Assembly (NCBI GenBank): GCA_910574455.1
Contig: CAJSYZ010000003.1
Location: 4,029,250 to 4,093,249 of the forward strand
DNA length: 64,000 nucleotides
Reading direction: 5' to 3'
Source of the DNA: Trichaptum fuscoviolaceum
Taxonomy: Eukaryota > Basidiomycota > Agaricomycetes > Hymenochaetales > Trichaptaceae
Numbering within the stretch: position 1 is the first letter of the stretch; each line of letters starts with the position of its first letter. Positions 1 through 11,900 of this stretch are shown piece after piece. The position numbers and the translations under genes were made by a program. The notes beneath the pieces are model-generated. The model was not told where the DNA came from. It searched no databases and was given only the letters and a program-made list of their open reading frames with translations.

Positions 1-1549
1 GTGTCTCAATAGTCAACTCTTCTACCGTCGTGAGTGATTCAGGTTGCGGTTCGGGCAAAAACTCTACTGTCCTCCCTTTTTGGACACGCGAAGGGACCTT
101 GACGATATAAACTCTGTTGTGCTCCGTCACTGTGACACTGCCCTCTGCCGTACCCTGGGTTTCCACAGACGCAACGGATTGCTGGCCATTCGCTGTAGTG
201 ACAGATGCCACATTCACACGAATGACCTCTGCAGCTTTGCCCGGTAAGCTCACCCGATAGGCGGCGCTCTTTCCCGGCTTCGGTTTCAACTCCGGGTCAA
301 AGTAAAGGAAGCCTTCGAACTGTTTGGTCCATATGCGTTCTGGCTTCATCGCGAACCAGGTTCGGTCGGATTTTGAAGGACGCGCAGCCTGGTGAGAAGG
401 TGTAAACTGCGCGCCAACACGACCGGAACTAAGAGTTGGTGAGAATGCACCGCGTCGAGGACTAAATGCCCCTCCGCGTCCACGAGGCACAAACCCGCCA
501 CGAGAAAAGCCACTAGGTGAGCCTCGAGTAAAAGGCTTTCCACCCCGCTGTTGCTCAGCTGCCCGACGCCTCTCCTCTCGAACCTTCATCTGCTCAAATC
601 CGTCGTGTGTCCAGGCCTTCTCGATGGGAGGCAGCTCTGTTTCCACTTCAGGCGCAGCTGACTGGGATCCTTGTGCCTCAGTGGATGGTCCACCATCCTG
701 TGCCGAATGAGATGTCCCGCCGACGTAGCCACCCCTACCCCTACCCCTGTATCCTCTACCGATTGGGCCACCTCGTCCACGTTCCTGCCAACGTCCCCTC
801 CACCAACCACTAAGGCTCCGAAGGTCCTTCTGCATAAGCCGATCATCATGACCCCAGAACTCTCCCACTCTTGGAACAAAAGATGGGTCGCTCTGCAGTC
901 GGTTCTGATAGGCTTGTCGGACAGAAAGGCCAGATTGGCGGTTCTGCGAACGGGCATCATCTGCATGGGATCGGGGTGGCCTTGCTTCCTTTTCGTCTTC
1001 CTTTGTAGGTGACGAAGGACCTGCCTCATCTGACTTTCCACTACGAGAAGGAGATATCGGACGGGTGTGGCCATTGAAGTCAGCGAAGTCGATGACAGGG
1101 ACCGAGGCATCACCGTTCACACCCTCAGCCGCCACCATGTCATTCCAATCCATTCCTGAACTCAGAAACGCTGGTGTTGGAGTCGGCGACGCGGCGGCTT
1201 TGGACCCTAGGCCCTCAAGCGCAGCAGCAGCCTCAACTTCCCCCGGAGGTGGGCTCTGAGTTGTACTGGGCGTGTCCAGGTGTGCATGGTGGCTGAGAAC
1301 AGACTCAGGCTCACTCTCCGCATCCGAGTCGTCCTCGTCTGTCGCAGAATCATCTGTCAACGCAGAGTCGGACGCATCACTCAGCGTCTCGCGCTCGAAC
1401 TCATCGTCACTCCCAAAGCCGTCCGCCCTGCCTCTGCCTCTCCGCCTGGCTACCCTGCGTGCCCGGCTCCGCACTCCATCAACATCCGCGCCTTTGCCAA
1501 TCTTCGACGAGCCAGCAGATGATCGTGTTGTTGTTGCAGTTGCTGCCAT
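1..1549 (-). CDS. Btz (CASC3/Barentsz-like) domain protein, 3' end off window
   Basis: One open frame reads from an ATG at 1549 to the left edge without a stop, so the C-terminus is missing. The product is low-complexity: a basic N-terminus, an acidic Ser/Asp stretch, then VPRVGEFWGHDDR at about residues 215-230, followed by a Trp-containing segment. This resembles the Btz motif by which CASC3/Barentsz/MLN51 binds eIF4AIII in the exon junction complex. Flanking RGG/RGR clusters (GRGYRGRGRGG; SRGGFVPRGRGG) suggest RNA binding. By family knowledge the role would be mRNA quality control, localisation or decay in nucleus and cytoplasm; that role is inferred. No intron is needed in the visible part. 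The family call rests on one motif plus RGG context. Confidence 0.72.
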   Translation of the reverse strand, partial: MAATATTTRSSAGSSKIGKGADVDGVRSRARRVARRRGRGRADGFGSDDEFERETLSDASDSALTDDSATDEDDSDAESEPESVLSHHAHLDTPSTTQSPPPGEVEAAAALEGLGSKAAASPTPTPAFLSSGMDWNDMVAAEGVNGDASVPVIDFADFNGHTRPISPSRSGKSDEAGPSSPTKEDEKEARPPRSHADDARSQNRQSGLSVRQAYQNRLQSDPSFVPRVGEFWGHDDRLMQKDLRSLSGWWRGRWQERGRGGPIGRGYRGRGRGGYVGGTSHSAQDGGPSTEAQGSQSAAPEVETELPPIEKAWTHDGFEQMKVREERRRAAEQQRGGKPFTRGSPSGFSRGGFVPRGRGGAFSPRRGAFSPTLSSGRVGAQFTPSHQAARPSKSDRTWFAMKPERIWTKQFEGFLYFDPELKPKPGKSAAYRVSLPGKAAEVIRVNVASVTTANGQQSVASVETQGTAEGSVTVTEHNRVYIVKVPSRVQKGRTVEFLPEPQPESLTTVEELTIET

Positions 1550-2819
1550 GATGGAGATTTAGTCTATCCACACACACTGATCAGTGCGTTGAACACGTTT
1601 CTGATGACAGAGGATATACGTACAGTGCTGAATAAACCTTTGTTCGCTAACCAGTGGCGGAAGAAACAGCTGTCCTGAGACGATTTCTATGACGCGAAAA
1701 GCGCTGCAGGGATCCGAGAAATATGCACAGACTCGAGATGGGGTTTATAAGTAAGTAAAATATTGCGTTGAAAGAAAGGTTCAGAGAGGTGGGAGGTGCG
1801 TAGCAAGCAGAGGGAAAGGAGACATGCTGTGGGCAACGCGGGGGTCTCTGAATTTTGGAGACAACTTTCCCACGATGCTCAAACGCTGTGCACGAACTTA
1901 GCGGTCCTTGAATAGATCTATGCTCTTCCGTCCTCCCGCCTCGAAAAACCTCATACAAAGGGACGTTGGGAACTCGAAATCTGCAGCAAGTCTTTCATTT
2001 AAGCCCTGAGTACATGCTGTCTCGAACTTAATATCTCTTTTGTGGGATATCTTCGGGTGCACTCATAATGTCAATAGGAAGAGCTATGCACGCGATGTTA
2101 ATTCTAAACTTGCATGAATTCCCAAGATCAAGGTATCGCCTGCCTCGCTGCAGCTGCCAGGCGACACACTTGCTGTGTACCGCTATTATCAGCTTGGAAC
2201 CATCTCGTTATATGCAAGTATAGAAACGTTCTCGAGATTTTCGCCTTCTGCAGCACGGTTTCCATTATTCGCGGAGTTACAAATCTCTTTTCAAGTTGTC
2301 GTTGACTCGCTTACTGATCAGCGCTTCGAAACTTACCTCTTGACTCAGACCACCACTGCTTCGGTTCCGATGCTCAATGCCCTCCTTCTATCTTCGATTT
2401 GAGCTCGAGAATTGCCACTGTCAACCACCCCTTTGATAATTAATAGCTGTGCTTATTTCCTGGGAGCTAGCTTAGGGTCTACGGGAGCTCTGTGTGGTAC
2501 TTTCCTTTGAATACTAGACGACTAGCAATTCCGAGTCATAGCTTCTACTTGCATCAGTCTATCGCCTCCCATACTATCTCAGATCGGCCACAGCCATATG
2601 GTAGGCTTCGATATTTGCTATTGTCCGGGGCGTCAATGGTATACTAAAGGCGCGGTACTTGATTTACTGAGCTCATCCCTTCATCTAATCATACATACCT
2701 AGATGAATAAGAATATGTATGGACATCAGCCATCACTCTCATATTGGGCGATAATTCGATAACACAATAGATACATAAATATCTCACATTGCACATTATA
2801 TTATTACTTAAAGACGCCA
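1550..2819. other. intergenic, 1.27 kb, no gene seen
   Basis: This lies between the start of the Btz-domain gene (-) and the stop of the alpha/beta hydrolase gene (-). The short open frames lack conserved motifs. The sequence becomes AT-rich near 2690-2815, as expected for a 3' untranslated region of the hydrolase. I see no repeats or RNA gene. Confidence 0.6.
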
Positions 2820-4189
2820 TCAAAGTTTGGAGGGAGATCTTCTTGGTAGCTTCTCGTCCAAGAATCTAATCGTTTCTTGGGTAATCACGTCCGGGGCCTC
2901 GAGCATTAGCCAGTGGCCCTTCCCATCAAGCCTAATCGCCTGCACGTTCTTGACGAACTTATTCATCCCTTGAACGTGTCTAGCAGAACATGACGGGTCC
3001 TTGGTTCCCCAGAAAAATAGCACTGGAAAGGAATTATTCAGCGGCGATGGCAGCTTTGCATCTATGTATAAACAGTGTTGTGTCACCAGCAAAGAAAGAA
3101 TTGAGTTCGAAGATCATAGTGAAAGACGTTTGAATCACCTTTCTCTTCATCAAACCGCAGTCGTTGCGTCCTATAATACGACAGAGGCCCGAGCATCCCG
3201 GATTTTCTAAATTGATCGAGGTAATATCGACGTTCCTGTTCATACGCATGACAAAAGCGCATTCGTAATGAGAATGACTGCTTAGTGACAAAAATGCCGG
3301 TTGTACGTACCGAGTCGCTCAGCAGTGCGCCGTCCGCTGAGGTGGCCGTTCGGCCTCCAATAATTAGTTGACGAAGTCTCCCCGGCTTGCTGAAAGAACC
3401 GAACCCATCCTCTGCAGTCGGGTGTTTGAAGGTTGAATCGATGAATAGCTCCAGCTAAAATGATCAGTTGTCAGATTTGAGTAAAATAATATATTTACTT
3501 GCAAAGCAAATGCTTAGACTAACCTTCCCTTCTATCTCTCTAGTGGATTGTGTATCTGCGAAATACACTTGATAGCCAAGGTCCGGTATCCGTTGCGCCA
3601 TCTCTTCCATTGATATGTATACCGGAGCCGGAGGGACGTAGGGGATGGAAACACTGAGCAACAACATAAACAACACGAATCAGCGTACAGTCAATAGTCT
3701 AAGTAGAGACCAAGAAACTCACGCAACAAACGCCTGCACCCGCTCAGGATAGTACAGCGCAAACCTCCACGCCGTCGCCGCACCCCAATCGTGCCCGACA
3801 ATCACTGCACGCTGGACGTCCAGCAAATCAAGGAGCGCCGCCAAGTCCGCACAGAGCCGCTTCGTCGTGTAGGCCTCTGGTTCAAGCGGTTTGTCTGAGT
3901 CGCCGTAGCCTAGCATGTCGGGAACGACCACTCGGTACCCTGCGTTCGTCCAAGGTATGATTTGATTTCTCCAGCCATACCTGGATGAGACCCAATGCAC
4001 GAGTGAGTATAGTTATACATGATAGCATAACATCAAATAAACTTCACACCAGAGGTCTGGGAAGCCATGGATGCAGAGTATCGTGTGTGTCTTCTCTACG
4101 TCAAAGTTCTTGGGTTTCTGGTCGACGAAGTGGTAACTTCTTCCTGTTGAGAGCCTCTCCTTTCGGTGATTGAATGTCGAAGGCGTCAT
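2820..4189 (-). CDS. soluble epoxide hydrolase-type alpha/beta hydrolase
   Basis: Six exons (4189-4050, 3980-3723, 3653-3524, 3454-3311, 3235-3139, 3061-2820) sum to 1011 nt, about 336 aa, and restore a complete alpha/beta hydrolase. Visible landmarks are the oxyanion motif HGFPDLWYGWR, the nucleophile elbow GHDWGAA (Asp nucleophile), a cap region with YYLDQFRKSG and GPLSYYRT, the acid-bearing strand FFWGTKDP and the catalytic His in GKGHWLMLEAP. An Asp nucleophile with HGFP fits epoxide hydrolases (water addition to epoxides) rather than serine esterases. There is no obvious signal peptide, so it is probably cytosolic. The fourth intron could end at either of two AGs; the 75-nt version gives the better protein. 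The substrate cannot be told: detoxification and secondary or lipid metabolism are all possible. Confidence 0.85.
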
Positions 4190-4921
4190 TTAGTACTTTA
4201 TAAGAGGGGCAGTAAAATGATATCTTGGAATGTTGGCACAGGAAGCCTTGGAAAGACCTGTAGCTAACGTGTCTCAACAGCAAGTACTCTGATGCTTGAA
4301 ACAGAGAGAACGAAGTCCGCGATGTGCATGATGATGGTGAAAGGTTATTATTCCCAGTCGGTTATTTGAGTCCCGAAGTCCGAGAGCCATTGTCTGTCTC
4401 TAATCACAAGCGAACCTTATGGTCATAATATTGCAGTCACCTCAATTAAGATGGTTTTATAGTGAAAGTTTATACAACACAGTTCCCGGACAAGTCAAAC
4501 ACAAGGGGAAGGAGCAGGCAAAGGTAAAAGTAATGAAACCATCGCGGATTCGTGCAAAGAACGTAAACCCCTCCTCTATGTCTACTCAAGGATAAACAAG
4601 GCAGGAGAGGGAGTTGGTACACGGGGAGATAAGAGGGATGAAGAAGGATTGTTGACAACAATGAGAAAGCAGCTTTAGCTGAGATGACGGTAGGCAGGGA
4701 GGGAGGATCTTAAGGAAACGCAAGGAATAGCTTAAAACAAGCAAACGTTTGGTCGCTGAAAGGTATATATACTCTTGAGACGGGATGTGAGATGATAGAT
4801 AGTGCGGGTTTGTTGGAATAGATAGGGATGCTGAAATGCAAATTGATGGTCGGAATGCCGAGAACAAATGCTGGATGTACTTCTATACACTTTCTGAATG
4901 CCCTGCGATGATAAGATTCGC
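4190..4921. other. intergenic, 0.73 kb
   Basis: This separates the hydrolase start (-) from the stop of the four-helix membrane protein gene (-). A TTATAAAG-like string on the minus strand lies only about 10 nt before the hydrolase ATG, too close to be a normal TATA box for that start. Long pyrimidine/purine tracts occur near 4470-4870. No gene was recognised. Confidence 0.5.
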
Positions 4922-6320
4922 CTATACTTTGGATAGGTCGCTACCTAGTTCAGTATAAGACGGCAACAGACCCTCGCCAGGATGAATAGGAAGACTTATA
5001 CGCCCCGTTCCATATTGCAGACCCTGCGCCAAAGAATGCGAACGTGAGCGTGCATGTCTGTGCAGCCGACCGTGCGAGGTGGTGTGGGCATGATTATGGG
5101 AGTGAGAATGCCGCCTCGAATGGGATGGCACACGCGCATTCGGTTGTGCTACCCAAGCTTCGCTCGTAGCAAGATCTCGGGCTTCCTCTTCCGTGAGAGA
5201 ATCTAAGGGCACGGGTGCATATACGAGCACAGCGCCCGCAACAGCCGGATCTCTCGCAGTGCTTGAGGATGCGGTCGGGCTATTAACGGTTGCCTTGGCT
5301 TTGCCATTCGCGCGAACAGGTAGGAGGAAAATCCGACGAGGTGTTCCATCTTCGCTAATGACGCCGTCAAGTGCGACATCTGACCCACAAAGTTCGATAG
5401 AGTCGTAGAGATGTTCACGCATCAGTTGTTTGTAGTAGTTTGACACCGTCAGGATGAACTGGAGCTGTTGTTGCAAGAATTTGATCAACGCGCGTGGAAT
5501 GACATCGTTCAGATATGCGTTCATAGCAGATTTTGATGGGATGAAGCGAAGAGAAAGGATCATTTTCATTACGTCAGGACAAATAGCATAAACGGGTAAG
5601 TGCAGGCGACTTACGCGGACAACAAGCAGAATGGCGGTGACGCCCACAAATCCAACAACGACGTGCTCAAGCCATTGTTCGCAGTTCTCAGGATTGATAC
5701 CAGCCTCTGCGAGGTCGCGCAGAAGTTCAGGTTCGCGGGCAAATTCCTCGCAAATCGCGATGCGCGAAGCCGGCCGGAAACAGGCCAGCGCCAGACCCAC
5801 CGTCATGAGTCCGCAGAAACAGAGGTCGGCAACCGAGTAATCTCGGTAGAGACGAACGAACGAGGGTGTGCGCTGCCCTCAGATAAGTACGACTGATGCA
5901 AGAAAATATTATTTGTACGCCACGTACCTTAATGACTCCGACTGCACCGACAACGCACACCACGAATGCTGTCGTGAAGTACGCCGACAACAACCCCCAC
6001 ACCAACTTGACACTGTTCACCTGCCATCCTCCCGCTGTTCCCTCCCATTCACTCTCCGACTCCCACTTGAGTACGCGCCAGAAGGACACCAGCTGGATGG
6101 CGAGAGCGGAATTCACGACGGCACCAAGAACCGACAACACGAGCGCGCCAACCCTGTGTTTGGAGGACCGCCACCGCAGCAACGCGTGCGCGAGCATCAT
6201 TGAGGGCGTCGTTGAAGAAAAAGGAGAGGCTAGAGGTCAGCAAGGGCACGCCTGGGTGAGAGGAGGAGGATGGGGAGAGAAAGGAGCGAACCTGGCATTG
6301 AAAATGGAGAGTCGGGCCAT
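4922..6320 (-). CDS. four-helix membrane protein with His/Ser-rich tail; uncertain start
   Basis: Exons 5872-5615 and 5464-4922, preceded by coding sequence ending at 5928, give four hydrophobic segments (around VGALVLSVLGAVV, LVWGLLSAYFTTAFVV, GLMTVGLALACF, VVVGFVGVTAILLVV). A long cytosolic-type tail follows, with a Ser/His repeat region (5040-5130). The four-helix layout is tetraspan-like but I do not recognise a named family. From the ATG at 6200 the product is 357 aa. An upstream first exon (6320-6292, beginning MARLSIFNA) joined to 6229 reads SLSFFFNDALNDA in a different frame from the downstream helices, so either translation starts at 6200 or there is a frameshift near 6190-6200. The intron 5614-5465 is 150 nt, stop-free and in frame, so retention would add 50 residues. 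Confidence 0.62.
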
Positions 6321-7212
6321 GGGTAATATAGGTGCAGTAAGAGAGACGGACACGGACTTAGTCAGTGGCAAGTTCAGAGACACCCGTTTCAATTTGTCCT
6401 CTGCCGCATCATGCCGTACTTTACCACGCCCCCTTCGCCTCATCTTTATTGCCTTTGGTCGAGGCGTTCAGAAAATTGTAAATTGCTTGAAGATCTCATC
6501 GATAAATCATTCTCGAATTCTACGAAATGAAAACATACAGCTATCATAAACAATTCTTGTCTGCTGTGCTTCGTCTCCTTCGCTGAATCCGGAAACCTCC
6601 CCGGAATCGCTTGGGGAAAGGTCAGGGAAGGCAGCATGCACCTGATCAGAGTCGACAGCAGGATTGCTTCGTGGTTGCAGCACGGTACAGTCGAGACCAA
6701 TACAATGCAAGCCTTCGCTTCGAAATCCAGTCAAGTAGTCTTACTATGATTTAGGGGCATGCTATGTATGTATGCCTCTTCTGGCCGATAGCTATTTCTC
6801 CCGATCGGCTTCTACGAAAGTCAGGAACCAATCCAGTTGACCAGCTTGCGTGTCATGCCTTGTGCACACGGAATTGTGCAATCAGCGGACATACCATTTG
6901 ATATCCAGTGGACATCCGGTTCCGGGCCCGATTCCAGCTAAATCCTAAATGCAAGGAGCCCCGGATCCGATGTTTTTGAAGAAGGTACATGTCTTGCAGT
7001 CAGGACCTCTTTAAATTTCTAACACAAATTAGTGGTACAAGACCATCATGGGTGTAGGACGAATCATCTCACTTGCGATGGAGAACCAGTCCACGGAGGC
7101 ATCACATAAGCGACTCTTGCCTTTTGCGGCTGTCCTGCGCGCTTCGTCTCACCTTCATTGAGCTATAAGGTGCGGCTCCTTCACCCGCTGCCAGTGTGCA
7201 CACATAACGACC
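6321..7212. promoter_or_regulatory. divergent intergenic region, 0.89 kb
   Basis: This lies between the starts of the four-helix membrane protein gene (-) and the small membrane protein gene (+), so it should hold both promoters. A TATAAGG string at about 7164-7170 sits some 45 nt before the plus-strand ATG and is a possible core element. No coding sequence was recognised. Confidence 0.4.
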
Positions 7213-7635
7213 ATGGCGGTCATAAAGTCTGACCAGGATACACCTCCCACTCCGCCTCCGGAGTATACGAACGTGCCTTCGATAGCGACAGTACCAAGCC
7301 AGCAGTCTGCTACGACAGTCTCAGAGACTGCAGCATATCCATTCCCGACACCGCAGCCCTACATTCCCCATCACCCGCAAGCTGCTTACGGGCCTACGCC
7401 AATCTTACAACAACCAGGAACCTTGCCGTACTACGACCCACGTTCACCGTTCGCGACGGAGCAGGCAATAAGTCGTGCGAGATGGAGATTCTTCTGGGCT
7501 ATGGTATGGGCATTCGGAATTTGGATTGCGATTGGACTGGTGACTGGCGGAGTTGCCATTGAACACACCCATATCCCGGATGACCCAGTTATTGTCGCTG
7601 CAGAGCAGCTCATAGCGCAAGCTACTGATTATTGA
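7213..7635 (+). CDS. small proline-rich membrane protein with PPxY motif
   Basis: A single-exon frame of 140 aa starts in a good context (ACCATGG). Residues 1-90 are Pro/Thr/Tyr-rich and hydrophilic and include PPEY at about 15-18, a PPxY match of the sort bound by WW domains. A basic Arg-Ala-Arg-Trp-Arg stretch precedes one strong hydrophobic helix at about residues 93-114 (FFWAMVWAFGIWIAIGLV), then a short tail. No catalytic domain is visible and I do not recognise a named family. A single-pass protein with a cytosolic PPxY motif could be an adaptor or substrate of a Nedd4/Rsp5-type ubiquitin ligase; this is inference from one short motif. Confidence 0.6.
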   Translation: MAVIKSDQDTPPTPPPEYTNVPSIATVPSQQSATTVSETAAYPFPTPQPYIPHHPQAAYGPTPILQQPGTLPYYDPRSPFATEQAISRARWRFFWAMVWAFGIWIAIGLVTGGVAIEHTHIPDDPVIVAAEQLIAQATDY

Positions 7636-8994
7636 AAACCTGACGATACCCTAAGCACGAGTAAGCAGCGACTCTGGCTCGTGTCTTCATGACGCTGACC
7701 TTTGTATTGTAGAACTATATCCGCTCTTTTCACGATATTTATGTATGCTTCACGACCTTCTTTTCTTCTTGAGTTGCCACTGTTCCCGCCAATGCACGAG
7801 CGCTGATATGTAGACCGAACAGTGTCCATTGTACAATAAGAATAGCACTTGGCATTTGTATGGATGCATACCGAACATAGTATTTGATTTTGATTGTGTT
7901 TGTGAGATCTGCACGAATGGGTTACCAAGGGCCGGGAAGAAATGTAAGCGGGTAAGACAAGATGCGAGCTATTACGCTTTGTGGCTTTCGACAGTTGTGA
8001 CTTGTGAAAGGCCGGTGCTGGTTTCCATCTCGCGTGCGCACGGATGACCGTCACGATCCACGATGATCTCCTCTCTTTTTGTCCTCCTTTTCCTTTTGAC
8101 CATCAACCACCATGACGGTCCTCGTCCGCCGCCGTCGTCCCGCTCGTCGCCAACGTGTTCTCACCGTCTTCAGCGCACCTACGCGCGTCCGCCCACTTGA
8201 CCCACGGCGTGTTTGGCGCCAGTGAGCACAATGCGTGACCTCCACCTGGTCCGTGCGCAGTGATCCCAAAGGCGTTGGCCAGGACCCCGAGCATCCGCAT
8301 ATGGCCACACAGACCTCCGTTCTCATTATTCCGGACGTTGCACCAGACACACAGAGCTCCTCTCACAATCACGGATACATCGGGGAGCTGTACATGAGCT
8401 GCTGTCGGCTAGCGGTAGCTGGACACAGAGAAGCAACGCTGTTGGAGGCTTGGATATCGTGCGTGCTAGAAGGTCTAACATATATTCGCTCTTGTTCAAA
8501 CTTTTTTATTAGGAAAGTATTGCCAATTCTGGAACTAGCGCTTTGTTTATGCCAATTCGGGTGACCCGGGTCTTTGTTTGTACGTCTGAGTTTGAAATGT
8601 GAATGGCGACGGCTGGACCGGCAGGTCCACACCCTTCTGCCCTCGATCACCCGACTCACCGCCGTCACACCACAGACTCACACTCCCCCGACTCGCGCCC
8701 ACTGTTCGTCACGTCGTCCGCACACGCCTTGTCGCTGTCGTCTGCGTTCTCGACAACAACGCCGAATTAGCATCCGCTTCGAAATAGACAACCCCAGCAA
8801 CAGTTATCACTTGATTCCCATCTTCTTCCGGTCTGTTCGCGCGTTCAACCAGCTTACTCTCGACCCTCCCTCATCGTCGCCGGCGCGCACGTCGCGTCTC
8901 CGTATCTTATCGACGTCCGTAAACTTACGCGTGCACTCTCCCCACATACCCACTGCCAGCAGCGCGAAACAGTCTGCGCGTTTGCACGCAATTG
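7636..8994. other. intergenic and 5' leader, 1.36 kb
   Basis: The left part is the downstream flank of the small membrane protein gene. From about 8600 the sequence becomes C-rich and pyrimidine-biased (repeated CAC, CTC, CGTC), typical of a long fungal 5' leader for the RNA-binding protein gene that follows. The long open frame here (8574-9089) has no motif and I treat it as leader. Confidence 0.5.
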
Positions 8995-11900
8995 ATGATC
9001 CAGGTTCGTTTTACCTGCTGAGCCGCCGTCGCCTACCAACATCGCCGCACCGCGCGTACAAGCCCCTTTCAACCCAAATACACGCTTGAAGACTTACAGT
9101 TGCTCACCGTGGCGTCCACTATCACATCGCTTGCTCAACAGCACGCTCTCCCTGCCATCGTGCACGCGCAACACCACCGCACCGACGAGGACCTGATTAA
9201 CCGGTCTCTCCTCGACCGCATCGACGCCGAGGCTGACGCGGAACCGGTCTCATCGTCCGACTCTGAAGCAGCGGGCCCTGGAATGGGCGGTGAAAGCGTC
9301 AATACCGCAGGAATAGGGCAAGGATTTGGCTCATCGTCTTCTCAATCGTCTGTCGATTCACCAGACGTCCAGTATCATTACGCTATGCAAACTGGCCCCC
9401 TTCCACCTCGCGGGGAATCGCCCAATCCCCATCATCAGAACCATCCCCTTTATTCCATGCATAGCGACCAATACATCCATACTCCCCAACCTTCCCTATA
9501 CAACAATCCGAATGCGAATTCCTCTACTGATTTCTCGCCATTTCCTGATAACGACCCACAATCGTCTGCTGGAGCGTACGACGCCGGTCCTTACCGTAAC
9601 AATTCCGTAGCCGGGCAATTCTTCCCATCACGGACACGACAATCGCTCGCTGGCCCGTCTTCATCGGCTATTGGAAACGACCACAATGGGAATGCGTACC
9701 AATACTTGTCATCTGCAGAAGTGTTCGGGACACATCAGCCTATTTCCGCCTTGCATCAGCAGCAGCAGCCTCTCAATGGTGTTCGGGGATATGACTTCGC
9801 GAATGAGGTGCAAGCCATGAAACAGAATGGAAAGCCAGTCTTCGCCAATATGGATCCATTTAACACCGCAGCTGCTGCGATGCTACAGACTCATCAACTA
9901 AATAAACTGCAGGCGCAGCAGCAACTTCATTCCCTTCAGACGCAGTTTGGCGGCTTGAATAGCCTGCTGCAGTCCCAATCTCAAGCTCACTCTCAGACAC
10001 CCTTTGGCCCTCACGTTAGTGCAAACGGCTCTGGGATAGGAGGTTCTCACAACAACGGAGTCGGGACCGTGAGCGTTATGAATCAGCAGGAGGAGATATC
10101 GACTATTTTCGTTGTCGGATTTCCTGATGATATGCAGGTATGTATTGTGACGATCATGGTATTTGACTGTCGGAATTAAGACTAACGATCGATATAGGAA
10201 CGCGAGTTCCAGAACATGTTTACCTTTTCCCCAGGTTTTGAGGCCGCCACCCTTAAGATTCCAAATAAGGACTCTACCGCCTATGGCTCAACAGCGCCTG
10301 CGTCGGGAAATAACATGAACCCCACTGGACGAGGAGCTTTCCAGCTCGGCGCATATCCTTACTCTGGTGCCAATGACCCATACAACCTTGTGACCGTCAA
10401 TCAAGGTGGTGTTGTTGTAGATGGGCGGGATGGTACAACTTCATGGCCGGAGCCTAGCGATCTGCAGTCAGGCTTCGGCGCAAATGGGAATCAACAAGGA
10501 CAAGGGCCCATCCCTCCTCGCAAGCAGATCATCGGCTTTGCGAAGTTTCGTACTCGCGCTGAGGCTCTGGCAGCGCGCGATCTACTTCAGGGCCGCCGCG
10601 TTGACATAGAGAAAGGCGCAGTGTTGAAGGCCGAAATGGCCAAGAAGAACCTGCATACTAAGCGCGGTGTGGGCCCAGTGGGCATCCAGCCGCTGGTCAG
10701 TGGAAGTACATCTTCTGGAATGATAGGAGGCATGGGCACTATGGGCAGTAACATGAACAGTGTCAGTGGTGGCCTGAGCAGCGTCACTGACAGTTTGAGT
10801 GGTATGAATGGCTTGTTATCTCCTGGATCCGGGCCTGGAGAGACACTTTCAGCTCGGGAGCGTGAATTGGGTACCCTCGGTGCTATGGGCCTTGGAAACG
10901 TATCGCGGCGTGATCGTCTCGAGACCCAGGATGAGGAACGCGAAAGTCGTCGAAGACGTGAACTGGGCTCCGTCAGTTCGCTATCTGGCGGCCTTGGGGC
11001 CCTTAGCTTGCTCGGGTCTCGCGGACCGCGTGAGAGGGTCGAAGAAGATGAGCGAGAAAGGCGTCGCAAGGAGAAAGAGGCTGAGCGGACCCGCCTGCGC
11101 GCAGGTAATCAAGCAGCTTATGATGCGTTTCATTCGGTTTCGATGGGGCCCAGTCGGAATCCGTCGATGGCGAGTACCGTACTTTCGCCTTCAGATTCCA
11201 TTGCGGGCTATCCCTTTCCGAATACCCAAGGCTTTTCTCCCCAAGAGGCATTAGGTAGTAGTGGATTAGACGGCTGGCCGACCTCGACCCAGGGTGTGTC
11301 TCGTAAACTTACCGGTCTATCGATCAATGGCGGGCTGCGTTCGCAGCCTATAGGTATTCCAGCGAGTGCTAGCAATGTATCGACCCGTCCTTCCTCCTCC
11401 CATGAGTCAAGCCCGTCGGATGCGAATACCGACCCGACATATCCTGCATCGTTCTCATCTCAGAGTGGGATTTCCGATAATGTTTCTGGGTTAGAGCAGG
11501 ATCAGTATGGGAAGGGAATGGCACTCAGCTCGCGTGCGTCGGGTTCTTCTATAGGCTCCCGTTCTCGCCCTTACTCCCCCACCAACGACACGACGTTATC
11601 TTCTTCGGGTTTCCTACCACCATTACCCGAGCAACAGCAGCAGCAGCAGAATAGCCAGGCGCAAGGGTTCGGATCGTCTGCTCCGATCTCAAGTTCATCA
11701 AGTATCTCGGGTTCCCGTAGCAGTACGGGTAGCATCGATGAAGATCTTGTTCGTGCGATGGGCGGGTTTGACCTTGGTTCACAACAAGGTACTATCTCAC
11801 CACAGCTCCCGTCCCCTAATTCGGGCGCAAGCTCGGGGAGTGGTGTGAAGACGAATGCATCGGACCAGAATCCTCCAGTACGTCTTGACTTTATATGTTT

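Noticed and set aside
5896..6549. 217-codon plus-strand frame
   Set aside because: Antisense to the membrane protein gene, low-complexity, and without conserved motifs.
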